Shown: piece by piece, positions 1 to 12,102 of the stretch
How the letters are laid out: the number at the start of each line of letters is the position of its first letter
Numbering within the stretch: the stretch's first letter is position 1
From: Nematostella vectensis
Taxonomy: Eukaryota > Cnidaria > Anthozoa > Actiniaria > Edwardsiidae
NCBI RefSeq assembly: GCF_932526225.1
Contig: NC_064044.1
Location: forward strand, 7,242,801-7,306,800
Length of the DNA stretch: 64,000 nucleotides
Reading direction: 5' to 3'
Position numbers and translations under genes: made by a program
Notes under the pieces: model-generated
What the model saw: the letters and a program-made list of their open reading frames with translations, nothing else
Told to the model about the DNA's origin: nothing
Database searches by the model: none

Positions 1-400
1 ACAAGAAACTCGTCAATGGAAACTCAACGCAACACAAGAAACCCCATCCGTGAAAACTCGACATAACACAAGAAACTTTCAATTGACACTCAACGTGACA
101 CAAGAAACCCCCATCCGTGAAAACTCGACATGACACAGGAAACTTTCAATTGACACTCAACGTGACACAAGAAACCCCCATCCGTGAAAACTCGACATGA
201 CACAAGAAACTCGTCAATGGAAACTCAACGTAACACAAGAAACCCTCATCCGTGAAAACTCGACATGACACAAGAAACTTATCGATGGAAACTCAACGTA
301 ACACAAGAAACCCCTATCCGTGAAAACTCGATATAACAAAAGAAGCTCGTCAACGAGAACTCGACACAACACAAGAAAGTTTATGGAAAATCGACCTAGC
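1..400. repeat. Tandem repeat, composite unit of about 60 bp
   Basis: Two alternating half-units of about 30 bp, each opening with ACAAGAAAC, repeat from the left edge to about 400. One half carries CCCCATCCGTGAAAACTCG and the other CGTCAATGGAAACTCAACG. Units diverge towards the right, and the array is cut by the window edge, so its full length is unknown. Confidence 0.9.
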
Positions 401-2300
401 TCAAGAAACTTTATAATGGAAACTCAGCATGACACCACAAACACAGTAACAACAATTACGTAGGAATTTTGCCTTGAACGTCATTTTTTTGTGTTTTTTC
501 TATGGGGATGGTCAGCTCATATATTATGGGGAGAGAGAGTGTAGAGGAAAAATTCCTATTTCAAAAATTCAAAGGCTTGTAGCTCTACAATAAATGAGAA
601 AATTAAACCAACAACAAACAAACAAAAGTGATCGTGAAGTAAAATGCCGCATTTAAACGAGCACAGATACACGTTTTCTTCGAGCATGTTTCAATGCTCA
701 ATTGGTAAAGAATTCTAAACAGAATGAAGTCAAAGATAGGAAATAATAACTACTACCTATCAATGACTCAAAATCAGTAATATTGTCCGTTCATTTAATT
801 TCATAATACAGTACATGGTTACACTCACATTGAATTCAGGGCCGTAGCAGAGGGTTGGACACTGGGGGCACGTGCCCCCCCAATATTTTCAAAAACTATA
901 AGAAAATGACCAGAAGGTGCGTGGCTGTGCCCCCAAATATTTTCTTTATGTTTCTGTATTGTGACCCCCACCCCAATATCTTGAGTCCTGCTACAGCACT
1001 GGAAATTTTAGCAAAATAAGGATATGAACATTCAAATCTATATTGTTATTAAAACATCTATTATTTAAAATAAAAACATTTGTGTTGTATACAATAACAT
1101 ATTATTCAAAATATTACAAGAGAAAAATGCATGATATCTGTGACTACCATTTACCATACAACAAGGCTAGGTCCTGAACGTCTTAGCTCCTCACTTACGG
1201 GAAAGCGACTTTGTGACATTAAAACCACAGGCTTCCCACTGATCTAGGGTTTAAGCCTTTTTATCACTTCCCTGCCCCTCCCATACAAGGGGGAGACTTT
1301 GTCACATTTGAACCACAGGCTTCCCACTGATCTGGGGTCTGAGCCTGGATAGAGAGAGCATGTACACCTTCATCTAGTTCTTGCTTTAAAACACTGTTAA
1401 CCATTCTATGCCTCTGAAATGGAATATAAACATGTTACAGTGTGACGTGAACTTCACTTGCCAACCACTGAGGCACATCAGAACATGGCAAAATCCATAA
1501 AGTCTTTACACAAAGCCCCACAGAAACAGACAATGACAATTCCTTGTGACAAAAAAAATGTTTTATGTTCTTCATAATGCTCACCTGAATAAGCTTTTTA
1601 TCTTTAAATTCATCTGAAATGACAACTACTTTGAAGTGTGTCTCAGATCCTAGAGATTAAAAATATTTTTACTTCTTAAAACAGTAGAATTCAAGAAAAA
1701 TAATACAAATTGAACAAAACATACATTTACAGTATTGGGTTTCAAAGCCAAAAAAATGTGGTGCCATTTTGTTATTTTTTTGTGAATTTCCCAAAATAAA
1801 AAAAATAACGGAGAAAAAAAAATCCCCAAAATTGAGAGTTTATACAATAACGACATGACGGAAAAACATGACTTGACGTTTCCAACAAGCACGTTTCACA
1901 TCAAATAAGGCGGAAAATTCTCCTAAGTACTTAGTGAGTAATATCAAACAAAATATCAAATGCGACTTTTTTTTAAATTAATGTGACTTTTTGTAAAGTG
2001 TCATTGAAATTTTAGCTTTTTGTCCGTGAACTCATACATAGCGCAAGGACGATAAGGAAAAAAACTTCCTCAAAAAGCCAAAATGAGAGATGTGCATTTC
2101 GGTCTCACTTTATTTTGTGTTTTGAAAAGGAAAAATCAGTCCGGAATACAAGGAACTGATGGCAATTGTAAGAAATTGTATTTTGCTATCTCCATCTCTT
2201 CGAAATGTGCATGTTCAGGGTTTTTCCGTCATGTCTACAATAACAATATAATTTTAACATCCCTCGCTATGTCATTAAATTGAGGTTCAACTGTAATATT
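401..2300. other. Non-coding repeat-rich sequence
   Basis: I see no convincing gene. At 837-1001 lies a short inverted-repeat element: the left end CAGGGCCGTAGCAG mirrors CTGCTACAGCACTG on the right, with near-identical 5-bp flanks (GAATT and GAAAT). Its left half recurs near 39.44 and 48.83 kb. At about 1190-1340 a motif of about 95 bp containing ACCACAGGCTTCCCACTGAT occurs twice in tandem. The rest is AT-rich with short open frames only. Confidence 0.5.
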
Positions 2301-2301
2301 A

Positions 2302-2467
2302 CAGTCGAGCCTCTATTAAGCAGTCACTATCTGGACTTACCTTAGTGACCCCCTAATAGAGGTCACATTTACAGTAAACATGAGGAGGAAAATGTTAGAC
2401 TTGGTTAAATGACCTTTGAATAGAGGGTAACCGCTAAACACAGGGCCGCTTAATAGAGGCTAGACTG
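2302..2467. mobile_element. MITE, mariner-like (TA-flanked)
   Basis: The terminal inverted repeat starts CAGTCGAGCCTCTATTAAGC on the left, and its near mirror GCTTAATAGAGGCTAGACTG closes the right end. TA dinucleotides flank both ends (2300-2301 and 2468-2469). A TIR starting CAGT and a TA target duplication are typical of Tc1/mariner. The 166-bp element has no coding capacity. Confidence 0.65.
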
Positions 2468-3231
2468 TATCTTGACATCATGTTATTATCATTTGCATCA
2501 ATTAAGCCATTCCTAGGTGCATAGCTGGGTGTTGATGCAAAAGTCTATAGTCTCACCCTCCTTGACCGCCGAAAAGCAACATTCTTTTTTGTTATTATTG
2601 AAAAATTGTCAAATCTTAAACCTTCTGATATTTATACACTTAGCATATCTTTGTCATGTTTCAGCACATAGTGCATGCAGTATCCTGGCTAAAATCCCTA
2701 TTTCTTTAGTACCTTTTGGCACATTGTGCATGTAGCTTTCATTAAGGACTTCAAGGTGGACCGGCTGAAAAAAACAGATCATAGTGTCTATCTAAAAAAA
2801 AGTCCACAAAAAGCCATTCATATTTTAACAGTACCTTAAATTCTCTGGAAAGCTTTTCTTTGATACTTCCTTCCACAGACATTCTCTATAGAAACAGACA
2901 CATGTTCAGAATGGGCTTAGCAGTTGCATTAGACAGCTTCCCTCATACAGTCTCTCTGTGATATAATGGGACATTTAGATTTATGCATATTTTAAAATCC
3001 AGCATGTACGCTATTGTTGTTTCTCTGTAACCAAAAAGTTCAATATTTTATAGTATTGACCCGACATCCTTTTAAGTCAGCCGCGTACACAGGGGGCTGT
3101 GCAGGGTGCGCGCACCCCACCCCTTAGCAGCCAAAAAGTGGGTCATTTCTTATTAAAAGGGATCTTCAAATACTATGCTTTTTCCATGTGACACCTATGA
3201 CTGTGCATACCCCCTCAGCCAATCCTGGGTA

Positions 3232-3420
3232 TGTATGATCAGCGACAGCATTTATAATCAGCGACAGCATGTATAATCAGCGACAGCATGTATAATCAGC
3301 GACAGCATGTATAATCAACGGCAGCATGTATAATCAGCGACAGCATGTATAATCAGCGACAGCATGTATAATCAACGGCAGCATGTATAATCAACGGCAG
3401 CATGTATAATCAACGACAAT
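3232..3420. repeat. Minisatellite, 19-bp unit
   Basis: About ten copies of AGCATGTATAATCAGCGAC, with a variant carrying CAACGGC in place of CAGCGAC. No coding content. Confidence 0.9.
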
Positions 3421-4369
3421 CGATCATCACAAATCATTAAATCAATCCATCGAGATTGCTTGATTAACATTTTTTGGTATTTGCTGATCAATGAGAAAAC
3501 AAAACTGAGTCAGGGCATGAAATCCATTGGCATCTATTCACATGTACATTGATTGGTATGGATTGGGGAATCGATGTCGATAGGGAAATTTGATCATCAG
3601 GCAATTAAAGAAAACAGATTTAAATTGCTTTTTGGTTAGTCACTGACTATCAACATTGATCATTAGATTGTTATCAATCACTTTTGGTTGGTTTAGACTC
3701 TGATAGAGTATCGGTTTTATTGACACTATAAAATTCTGTTTTGCGTGTTGTCAACCACCTTCTTACCTGAGCAGTGGTAAAGATACTGGCAGTTCTTCTC
3801 CCCCCAAATAGCATCCGAGAAACCACTGAATAAAACATAATTAATACAGCTAAAACACCCTGTACCATTCTAAAAAAAACTGTTTGCATCGTTATCAAAG
3901 ATCGCATACACAAAAACGAAGTGAAAAGAATAACATTTATCCATTTATTTTTTAACCAATTTTTCTCCATTATAGCCTCTCCAGCATTGCAGATATCAGT
4001 TAGGGTCCCGGTTGTTAATGCTAATTAAGTACAGATCCATAAAAAAATATACTTACTTATAAGCTTAAGTAAGTTAAAGTTAATAAGAAATAAATTTAAA
4101 ACAGAAACATTTCTAATAAAGAATAGCTGTAATGCTGACAATCAAAACTTCAAAACCAGCTAGCTGTTAAAAAGTTTTACAGTACTTATAGGCTAGTGAG
4201 GCAGCCTTTTCATGAACAAAATCCGCTAATTCTCGTAATTTTATACTTATTTTTCCTTACCTCTAGCCTTCGACATGAATAAAAGTGCAACAAGATACAA
4301 TAGCCGTCAGGCGTTCCATGAAATGACGAGAGGGGCATGTACACTTGTACACATGTAAATAAACCCCTT

Positions 4370-4941
4370 CTAGCGGCTGGGATATCGAATGAAAATGTCC
4401 AAGGATGAGAAATGGTACGAAAAATAAACAGTTGGCCGAGAAGCGAAGCATTCTAATGGCTCTTCACCGTAGTCCCATTTACCTGTTGTAAATTGCCGCC
4501 GGTATTGTTGCGGACCACAAACTTTTAGTTTATGGTGGCAATTCTCTAGACCGGTGGCTGAGTCGGGTTGTACAACCAAATCATCAGCATAGAGAAGACA
4601 GTAAGTTTTGACGTATTATCGAGTTTTACTGGGTCGCACGATGAAGAGAATATTTCTGGAATATCATTGATGAAGATGTTGAAAAGGGTTGGGCTTAGGT
4701 TGCATCCCTGTTTCACCCCAACGTGAGAAGAAAAGGAAGGCGTTATACCCTGGTCTAGCTTAACTGATGATCTAACATCTGAATACATACTTTGTAAAAG
4801 GGTGATAAATCTTCCGCTGCACCCTATTTTTAGTAGTTTGTAAAGCAAACCCTCTCTCCAGACACTGTAGTATGCTTTTTTAAAGTCGATAAAACACGCA
4901 AAAAGCGGTTGGTGGCTTGATTTATAAGAGTCAATTAGGGT
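4370..4941 (-). pseudogene. LINE reverse transcriptase fragment, frameshifted
   Basis: Reading leftwards, the translation runs through the core of a non-LTR retrotransposon reverse transcriptase. Motif A is FIDFKKAYYSVW (about 4870-4905), motif B is QGCNLSPTLFNIFIND, and the catalytic YADD is encoded at 4580-4591. Motifs A and B lie in one frame and YADD in another, so there is a frameshift near 4605. Endonuclease and C-terminal parts are missing. This is a dead 5'- and 3'-truncated copy; the clade is uncertain. Confidence 0.85.
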
Positions 4942-5099
4942 TTTTTTAGTAAAAATCCATGCAACAATTTTTTTTATTAGAACAAAAACAACAAGCTCAA
5001 AACTTGCATTTCAACTGATGGATTTACACCTAGACTGTTTTTTTATTGTTCTGCTGAGAGCTGGAATAGAAATTGAAGTAAAAGTTTTCAATTTTGAAA

Positions 5100-6350
5100 T
5101 GTCTTCTGCGCGCGCGCTGACGTGCACGGGAATGACGCCACGAGCGCGCGCTGCGCTGATGTGAAGTTTTTTTGTCATTGCTTTTTCTTTCGCGTTTCAG
5201 GATGAATTCTAAAAAAATATATTGATGATTATTCTATAAAAGAAATGAAAAATTATTTCTATGCCTTCATAGCGTTTTGAAATCCTTGTTTGAGGAGTTA
5301 TTGGGCAGACAAAAAGTGAGTTTTGACTGCACAAATATCTTCACAGGACAGATATCACTTTGGCTGGACGTTATTTGTCCTGTGAAAATATGCACGTGAC
5401 CCGTATTGACCAATGAGCGCGCGTGAAAATTCATCACTGGGATATAATGTGAAATATGTTATAATCAGAAACTTTAAACGAAAATATTAAGAATTCTTCT
5501 TTGTCTGTTTTCTAAAGGAAACTAAAACTAACTTTCTTAGAGTCCTGTTTATGCTCATTAAATCTCATGAAAGTTCCAGAACTAGTAAGGGCCTTGTGTA
5601 CTTTTTTATTCTTTATTCTTTTTACCAAGGTCTATTCCCTTCTTTATTTTATCTAGGGCCCATTGCAAGCTCATTTATTGTTGTTTCACGCCGGGCACAA
5701 AACACTCCAAAAGCGGCAGGGTTTTCCGTGTCAAATCGCCATCTTGGACGGGGCACGTTTTCAGAGGACTGGTGCCGAATTTACGAATCTGCTCGGGCCC
5801 TATGTTCTAAAGCTCGTAGGATTTTCGCTAGCTTCGGAAAATAAGATCGGATGGCGGTAAGGCACAGACGGAAGAACAAGGTTTGATTTGGTATCAAACA
5901 CGGCCAGAATTTCGCGTGGTTCCTCCGCCTATTCTTCAAAGGGATACGGTCTTTCCGCGACTTTTCCCAAAATGTCTTGAATGCAGTTATTTTGAGTCCC
6001 GATTTTATTTTTACATCGAAAGAATTTATTGAAAATCAGCAGGGTAGTCCGATTCTTGAATCCCTGAATGTCTTCGCTATGATTTTTGTTTTGTAGATTT
6101 CTCCTCTGTTCTCGCGCGATTATTTTTGAAACCTCACTCTAATTTTCAAGTTTAATTGTAAATATGCCAAAGAGGTTTAGTCTCGGAGAGTAAATGCGAG
6201 AGGCTAAATTAAAGTGACAGACTCTTCGTGAGAACTGCAGGACCTGGAGGATGAGTTTTCTTCCCTTTAGCAAAGCATCGCTGAGAAGAAACTTGAAAGC
6301 GAAGCGAGAAAAGCTGAGAAGGCTTAGCAGAAAGGTATTTATAAAGAACC
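5100..6350 (+). promoter_or_regulatory. CpG-rich block, possible promoter and first exon
   Basis: GC and CpG content rise sharply against the AT-rich surroundings, with clusters such as CGCGCGCGCTGACGTGC near 5110. At 5851-5856 ATGGCG is followed directly by a good splice donor (GTAAGG). Joined to the acceptor at 7313 this would put Met-Ala in frame with the exon at 7314-7415. The join is a hypothesis only, because no transcript evidence is available. Confidence 0.3.
6241..6334 (+). pseudogene. Decayed coiled-coil coding fragment
   Basis: The frame reads DLEDEFSSL, stop, QSIAEKKLESEARKAEKA, stop, QK: a Glu/Lys/Ala-rich helical pattern interrupted by TAG at 6268 and 6325, with a TGA just upstream at 6229. 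Both TAGs sit beside glutamine codons and could be CAG changed to TAG. It could be an old processed or transposon-derived fragment; I do not recognise the parent protein. Confidence 0.25.
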
Positions 6351-7313
6351 AAATAGAATGTGTTTACATATAATACTTATTTTGTAGAAATGCAGTGCTT
6401 ATAGAAAAGGAATCGAAAGGAAAGGACATATTTGTTTTAGCCAGACTTGCGCATTATTTTACGCTATCGTGTTATTTGAGAGGGGTGATTTATTGAGTTA
6501 TTAATTATAGTCAAATTGTTGGTTCTTTTAGATCGAAAGATCGTTCCGTCAAAGAAATAACACATGGAATAGAACTAAAAAAACCCGGCGCGCGCGTTGC
6601 TATGGTAGCTTATAAACAATAATTATTCTTTGTTGTGAAAGTATTTTCAGTTTCAACAGCGCTTCAGTTTATTGTATTCTTGGATAAACTTGTTCTTAAC
6701 GAAACTCAAGTGAAACCAAATATGATAATCATTTAATTTACATCTGAAAACTTAGTCAAATCAAAATAGTTAAGTAAGACTTAGTACTTAATTGGATTCT
6801 AAATTCTGAGTTCTTCCAAACAGATGACTTGTAGTTTCATGTTGGTCTAATTATTATCTTTGTTTGTTTGTTTCATATTTGATGGCTACATGGATTTTCT
6901 CTTCAGATTAGTGATATCCTCAATAGAAAATAGATAGCAGTAATTAGGTTATTATATTATCAGGCTATATTTAAATGTAATCAATAACCTTACTCTGCAT
7001 AGCAGTTAAAAATTGGTAGGTAGATTCAGACAGTCGTATGGAAGGTAACAGTCAGGAAGGAGGCAGTCAGAAGGGGTTTTTAAATGGAAATGCAGTGTCT
7101 ATGAGGAGGAAGAATCCGACATGCTTCACTGAGGGAGGGGTCATGCTACCTGCTATAGTGATGCTATAGTGATGTGCAAGCTTTAAAATATCTTAGGGGC
7201 AAGAATTACTGTTGACTACACCCAAAGTGCTGTCACTTAGGGTTACACTACTAACGTTTACATGTTTCCATTATTTCTCTGTTGTTTTTTATCTTGCCTT
7301 GACATACATCCAG

Positions 7314-7415
7314 AACTTGTTTGATGTACACACACTTTGTGTACAAGATATAAATGTTGCATCCAAACATTTCTTGGTGGCTGATTGCCATGGCTCTAAG
7401 AGTCAAATAATAAAG
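7314..7415 (+). CDS. Orphan internal exon, unknown protein (34 codons)
   Basis: A 102-nt stretch, open throughout in one phase, is bounded by strong splice signals. Upstream lies a canonical branch point TACTAAC (about 7246), then a pyrimidine tract, and the first AG after it ends at 7313. Downstream the donor is AAAG|GTATGT. The peptide begins NLFDVHTLCVQDINV and ends GSKSQIIK. I do not recognise the family. The nearest plausible start is ATGGCG at 5851. No following exon is evident in the AT-rich DNA to 8.7 kb, although a 21-nt open stretch ending at a GTGAGT donor lies at about 7460-7480. Confidence 0.4.
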
Positions 7416-8734
7416 GTATGTAATCCTGTAAAAAATAGCATGTTTGATGTACTCTGAGGTGGATTGTCTCCTTAAAAAGGTGAGTAAAAAGATGTAAGAG
7501 GCTAATTTGATAGAAAAAAAAGAATCTATTTGTAAGCATCCAATGGTTAAATGCTTTTTTTATGAATGATAGACTTTGATAGGTGATGAAATATTTTTTT
7601 AAAAATAAAATGTTTGATTTTCTATTATCTTTATTGAACTTTTTTTGTAAATTATCTTATGGCAGCCTAAGACAGAGTTGGTATACTTTCTACTTATCCC
7701 ATTATCTTTACAAATGCTAAATGCAGATCTCTTATGTTATACAATTACAAATTACAGCAAATAAAAAAAAAACATATTTGTATGTTAATTTTGGAATACA
7801 TTTGATCAATATATTATTTCAAATCATCAGCAACTCTTTTTTTATGAATAAGAACATTGTTATTGTGATGCAGTGAGGTCTATGATAAACTTGAACACAG
7901 TATTTCAATGATGCAAAACCTGAGTTTAGAAAAGTTGTTTGGAAGTAAAGCTGTTCACTCACAAGAGTGCATGTTGGCAGAGCATTTACTGTATTGTGTT
8001 CTTACATAAAAAGTGTGATTGATCTGCTTTCAGCATAAAAATAAAGTGGCTACCTAATGCATGTTCATAAGAAATGTAAGGAAACTGGAATTGTATATCC
8101 CTTAGTAAATATGTAATGTATATACTAGAATCAGGGAAGAAATAAACAACATTCGTCTATGGTACTAAAATTAAAATACTTTGATATATTGGTAAATTAT
8201 TCTTTATTGAGGTTTTCAAAATCCTATGCAACAAAATGTTGCAAATGTTCACACATATTTTTTTGTATATACTGTACAAAGTGATCTATACTATCTGAAA
8301 ATAATAGTTATGTAATATTTGAATTCTGAGGCATAATACTGTAATGCTGATATATTTATATATATTTTGATATATCCATAACTATTAATTCTTGCCAATA
8401 TTTATTCTGTCACACAACAGTTTTTTTGACATTCATTGCTTAAAGCAATTAAGGATTTAGCAAAAAAGTAAAAATTTATTTGAAAAATATTTATATAATC
8501 TTACTTCAATTTTAGAAGTGCTCGTGCCTTTTATGGTAATAGAGACCATTTAATAAATACTTTATTCATAAGATAATAAATAATATAAGATTATCATATC
8601 AATTTATAAATATATATATTTACAATATTTATTGAATTGTTACATATTTTGTAACCTCTATTTCTGAAATAAATCTTGCAATTTCATACTCCTGCCAGAT
8701 ATTTTCTATTAATATAGATATACTTAAAGTAGGA
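7416..8734. other. AT-rich sequence without recognisable features
   Basis: Very AT-rich DNA with many poly-A and poly-T runs and TATATA tracts. No exon with both a plausible splice site and an open frame stood out. Confidence 0.5.
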
Positions 8735-9680
8735 GTCCCTCACTAAAATTGTCCCTTGAATAGAGGTGTCTCTTGTTGGTAGAGGTGTCACTAAATAGAA
8801 TGTTCATAAAATAGAGGTGCCCTTTGAATAGAAGTGTCCCTTGAATAGAGATGTCCATTGAATAAAGTTGTCCATAAAACAAAAGTGTTCTTTGAATATC
8901 ATAGAGGTTCTATCTTGAGTTAAGGAGAGATAATGCTGTTGAATAGAGGTATTCTTCGAATAGAGGTGTCAATTTCATAAAGGTGTCCCTTGAATAGAGG
9001 GTACCTTGTATAGACAGTGATCCTGAATATAATGAGGATCATGACAACCATACGACAACAGAGACTGCAGAAAAGCACTGAATTTAATATCTATTTTTCG
9101 TCAGGAATCTCATCTTACTAAAAATAATGCATTGTCTGCCTGGATAGAGGTGCCCTTCGAATAGAGGTGTAACTTGAATAGAGATGTTCATTGAATAAAG
9201 TTGTCCATAAAACAAAAGTATTCCTTGAGTTAAGGAGAGATATGCCATTGAATAGATGTATTCTTTGAATAGAGGTGTCAATTGCATAGAGGTTTACTTT
9301 GAATAGAGGTGTCTCTTGAATAGAGGTGTCCCTTGAATAGAGGTGTTCCTTGTATAGAGGTGTTCCTTGAATAGAGGTGTCCCTTGAATAGAGGTTTCCT
9401 TTGAATAGAGGTGTCCCTTGAATAGAGGTGTCCCTTGAATAGAGGTGTCCCTTGAATAGAGGTTTCCTTTGAATAGAGGTTTCCCTTGAATAGAGGTGTC
9501 CCTTGAATAGAGGTGTCATTTGAATAGAGGTGTTCCTTGTATAGAGGTGTCTCTTGAATAGAGGTGTCCCTTGTATAGAGGTGTCCCTTGAATAGAGGTG
9601 TCCTTTTAATAGAGGTGTCCCTTGAATAGAGGTGTCATTTGAATAGAGGTGTTCCTTGAATAGAAGTGTTCATTGGAAAG
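8735..9680. repeat. Minisatellite, 17-bp unit
   Basis: Dozens of copies of TTGAATAGAGGTGTCCC, interrupted at about 9010-9120 by unrelated sequence. Because 17 is not a multiple of three, all frames cycle through the same 17-residue pattern. This yields a long but meaningless open frame of more than 130 codons on the minus strand. Confidence 0.9.
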
Positions 9681-9949
9681 AGGTTAGAAAACAGTAAAAA
9701 CGAGAATGTCAGTTTTTGTGTTGTGGAATTCCACAAGTGTTCCATTCTCCATAATAAAAAGAAAGAACAACCTGCGATCGGCGTGTATTGTACGCTAGTC
9801 TCAGCTCCTTGTTTTCGGAGACAAAAAGGGACACCATATGCCCGGTCTTCATTCCTTTAAGCTGGCGTTTGAAAAATTCCAATCACCTCTTCTGATGTGA
9901 AGCCGGACAAAGTAACGCAAAACACCTTTTAAGGTGTTTATTTAAAAAT

Positions 9950-10140
9950 AAACGGATCGAAAAAAAGTGCAGAACTTCTTTCTTCTTGTCCTTGGAAATA
10001 AAAAAAATGGACAAGCAAAACCGCCGAGAGTTTTTGCCAGTCTTCGTTGTCGTAGGGTTGTCATAATCCTCGTTATATTCAGGATCACTGTCATCGAGGA
10101 CAAGAGCGAGCACTTCTTCACGACTGTAGCGAGCCGCCAT
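9950..10140 (-). pseudogene. Possible piggyBac transposase N-terminal fragment
   Basis: From a start at 10140 the minus strand reads MAARYSREEVLALVLDDSD and then an acidic stretch (DPEYNEDYDNP). This resembles the acidic N-terminus of piggyBac-derived transposases (PGBD type). The similarity is compositional and short. A central transposase fragment of the same family lies at 13640-13852, but the order of the two pieces shows they are not one element. It may instead be an unrelated open frame. Confidence 0.3.
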
Positions 10141-10199
10141 TTTGAAAACCCCGCCAGACTCACGCGTGCATCCGCTGATCAAAAGTACAGGCGAACATT

Positions 10200-12102
10200 G
10201 CCGATTTTAGGACACTTTGTGCCCGGCGTGTTTTCTTTCTATTTTTTGGCAACTTTTATTCTACTTCTATTGCGCCCAAGATATCAGCCTTTCGCGGACA
10301 TGGGCCGGTTTTCAAAAAACAAGCATCCTGTGGACTTTAAAGTAATTCCCTTGAATTCATAGATCCGACGAGCGCACGAATAACCAATCAGAAAGCCGCA
10401 ATTAGAAGCCAGCGAAGTGCAACCCAAATGTCCCACAAATTGTACAACATGTCGGATGAGGTCTGCGAATCCTGCTCGGGTTTACCTAAAATATAGACGT
10501 TTATAGGTGTTTTCCTGCTACTTGGGATATAAAAGACGGTCACCTAACATGATAGAAATTGATTTGTTGTCCAAGCTTGGTGAAAATCTTGTAAAGAAAC
10601 ATAGAAATAGATAACTACAAGTCTGGTTGTTGAATGGAAACGACCCGAATCCAGCTCGAAATACGAAAACTTGGAAATGAGCTATTTTTGTCAACTTGCA
10701 GAGATTTAAGTGCGGGGAAAAGTAGAAGAGAATGCCAAATTCGCTGTTTACGCCGAATTTCGCTGTTTACGGCAAAAATTAAGATTTACAACAATAATGC
10801 AAACGACCGTCTCCTTTCTTATATGTAATTGAAGTAACCTAGGATTATATCAAACACAAGTTTAATGGTAGGACTTACACTGTTCTTGTATATGTGGTTT
10901 GTTTGCTTTTTGTTTTTCGTTTCTTCGCAGAAATTTTACGTTTTTTCTGCAATTTGAGTCCCAACTCTACACTAAAAGTGGCCGGTCAAAGAAAACAGGA
11001 CTATCACTTTCTACGCTGACCGGAAGATGCTTATTTTGCTTGTCCAGATTCGCAGAAAAATATCTCAAACCAATCTTTTTGCCGTCGATTGCCGACTTTT
11101 TGTGGAACATTTGTGGGACCACATGGCTGTTATTGCATCATCTCATTCCTGATTGGCTATTCGTGCGCGCGTGATTGACATGTCGGATCTATAAATTGCA
11201 CTTCGCACCGACAGTGCTGAATAATTTATGCGCATGCGCGTGTTCTGGCGAAAACAAACAAAATCTCATTGTTGTATCGTTCGAGTAAAGGTACGAAAGG
11301 CTGACTTCGGTCGCTGTTTAACTTACTGTACAGCATTAAAACCATACTGTACAAAAGATGACAGATTTGTGTGATAATGAGGGAATCATAAAGAAAATTA
11401 AAGCCTTAGGTTTGGTCTAGTTTTCTTAACATTCGCCAAAATGTGACAGTTCGCCGGTAAAACGCCGCCATTTCAAAACAAAAAGGCTGGTTTAACCGCG
11501 CGCTACTGGAACTAGTCTTGCATTTTGCACTATGTCCTTCGCACCCCTTTTGCGCATAGTTGCGCGCGCTGTTTGTTCGAATTTTCCGGTATTAAAGTAA
11601 GCGCGCGCCACAGTTGTACAAGAAAACACAGCAAAAGGCGCGCGTTTTTTACTTAAAATCGCTTTGACAGAAAAACGAAGTCGGTTACCCTCATTTTTTA
11701 TTTGCTCAAATAGTTAAATATATACACAAAAATGATATACTGGAAGAAGAAAAAAAGTTGGGTTGTAGAAGTTTTGTTATTGCTCTTAAAAGCCGTAAAA
11801 AATACTTCAAAATGGCGTTTTTTACCGTATGAATAGTGGCGAAAAAAATGTCTTTTAGTGCGATCTCTTAAAATGTGATTTGTTTTGAACATTAGTTACT
11901 ACGGGTTATTGTTTAGGAGATCGGATTTTGGCAGCTCGACAAACAGAACTTAATTTTCTAAAGACTATAGGCACTCTTTTTGAAAACTAAGAGTTGGGAT
12001 TTTTCCTTGCGCGATCAGTAAAAACGCGTCAACTCTACGCCTCTCTGTTGTGAAAACGAGCTCGGTACCCCCATTTTTTTTATTACATTTTTTGAAAGCC
12101 CT
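10200..12102. other. Non-coding sequence with fragments of the gene-family downstream region
   Basis: At about 10268-10350 sequence containing CGCGGACATGGGCCGGTTTT matches DNA downstream of genes 2 and 3 (near 38.84 and 48.22 kb). Several CpG-rich clusters (11.15-11.65 kb) alternate with AT-rich DNA. I found no supported gene. Confidence 0.4.

Noticed and set aside
1-400. Possible CRISPR-like array
   Set aside because: The units are alternating diverged halves without unique spacers, and the context is eukaryotic. It is an ordinary tandem repeat.
9118-9519. Open frame of 133 codons on the minus strand
   Set aside because: It is a by-product of the 17-bp minisatellite: the peptide repeats YSRDTSIQGTPLFKGHL with no start context or splice signals.
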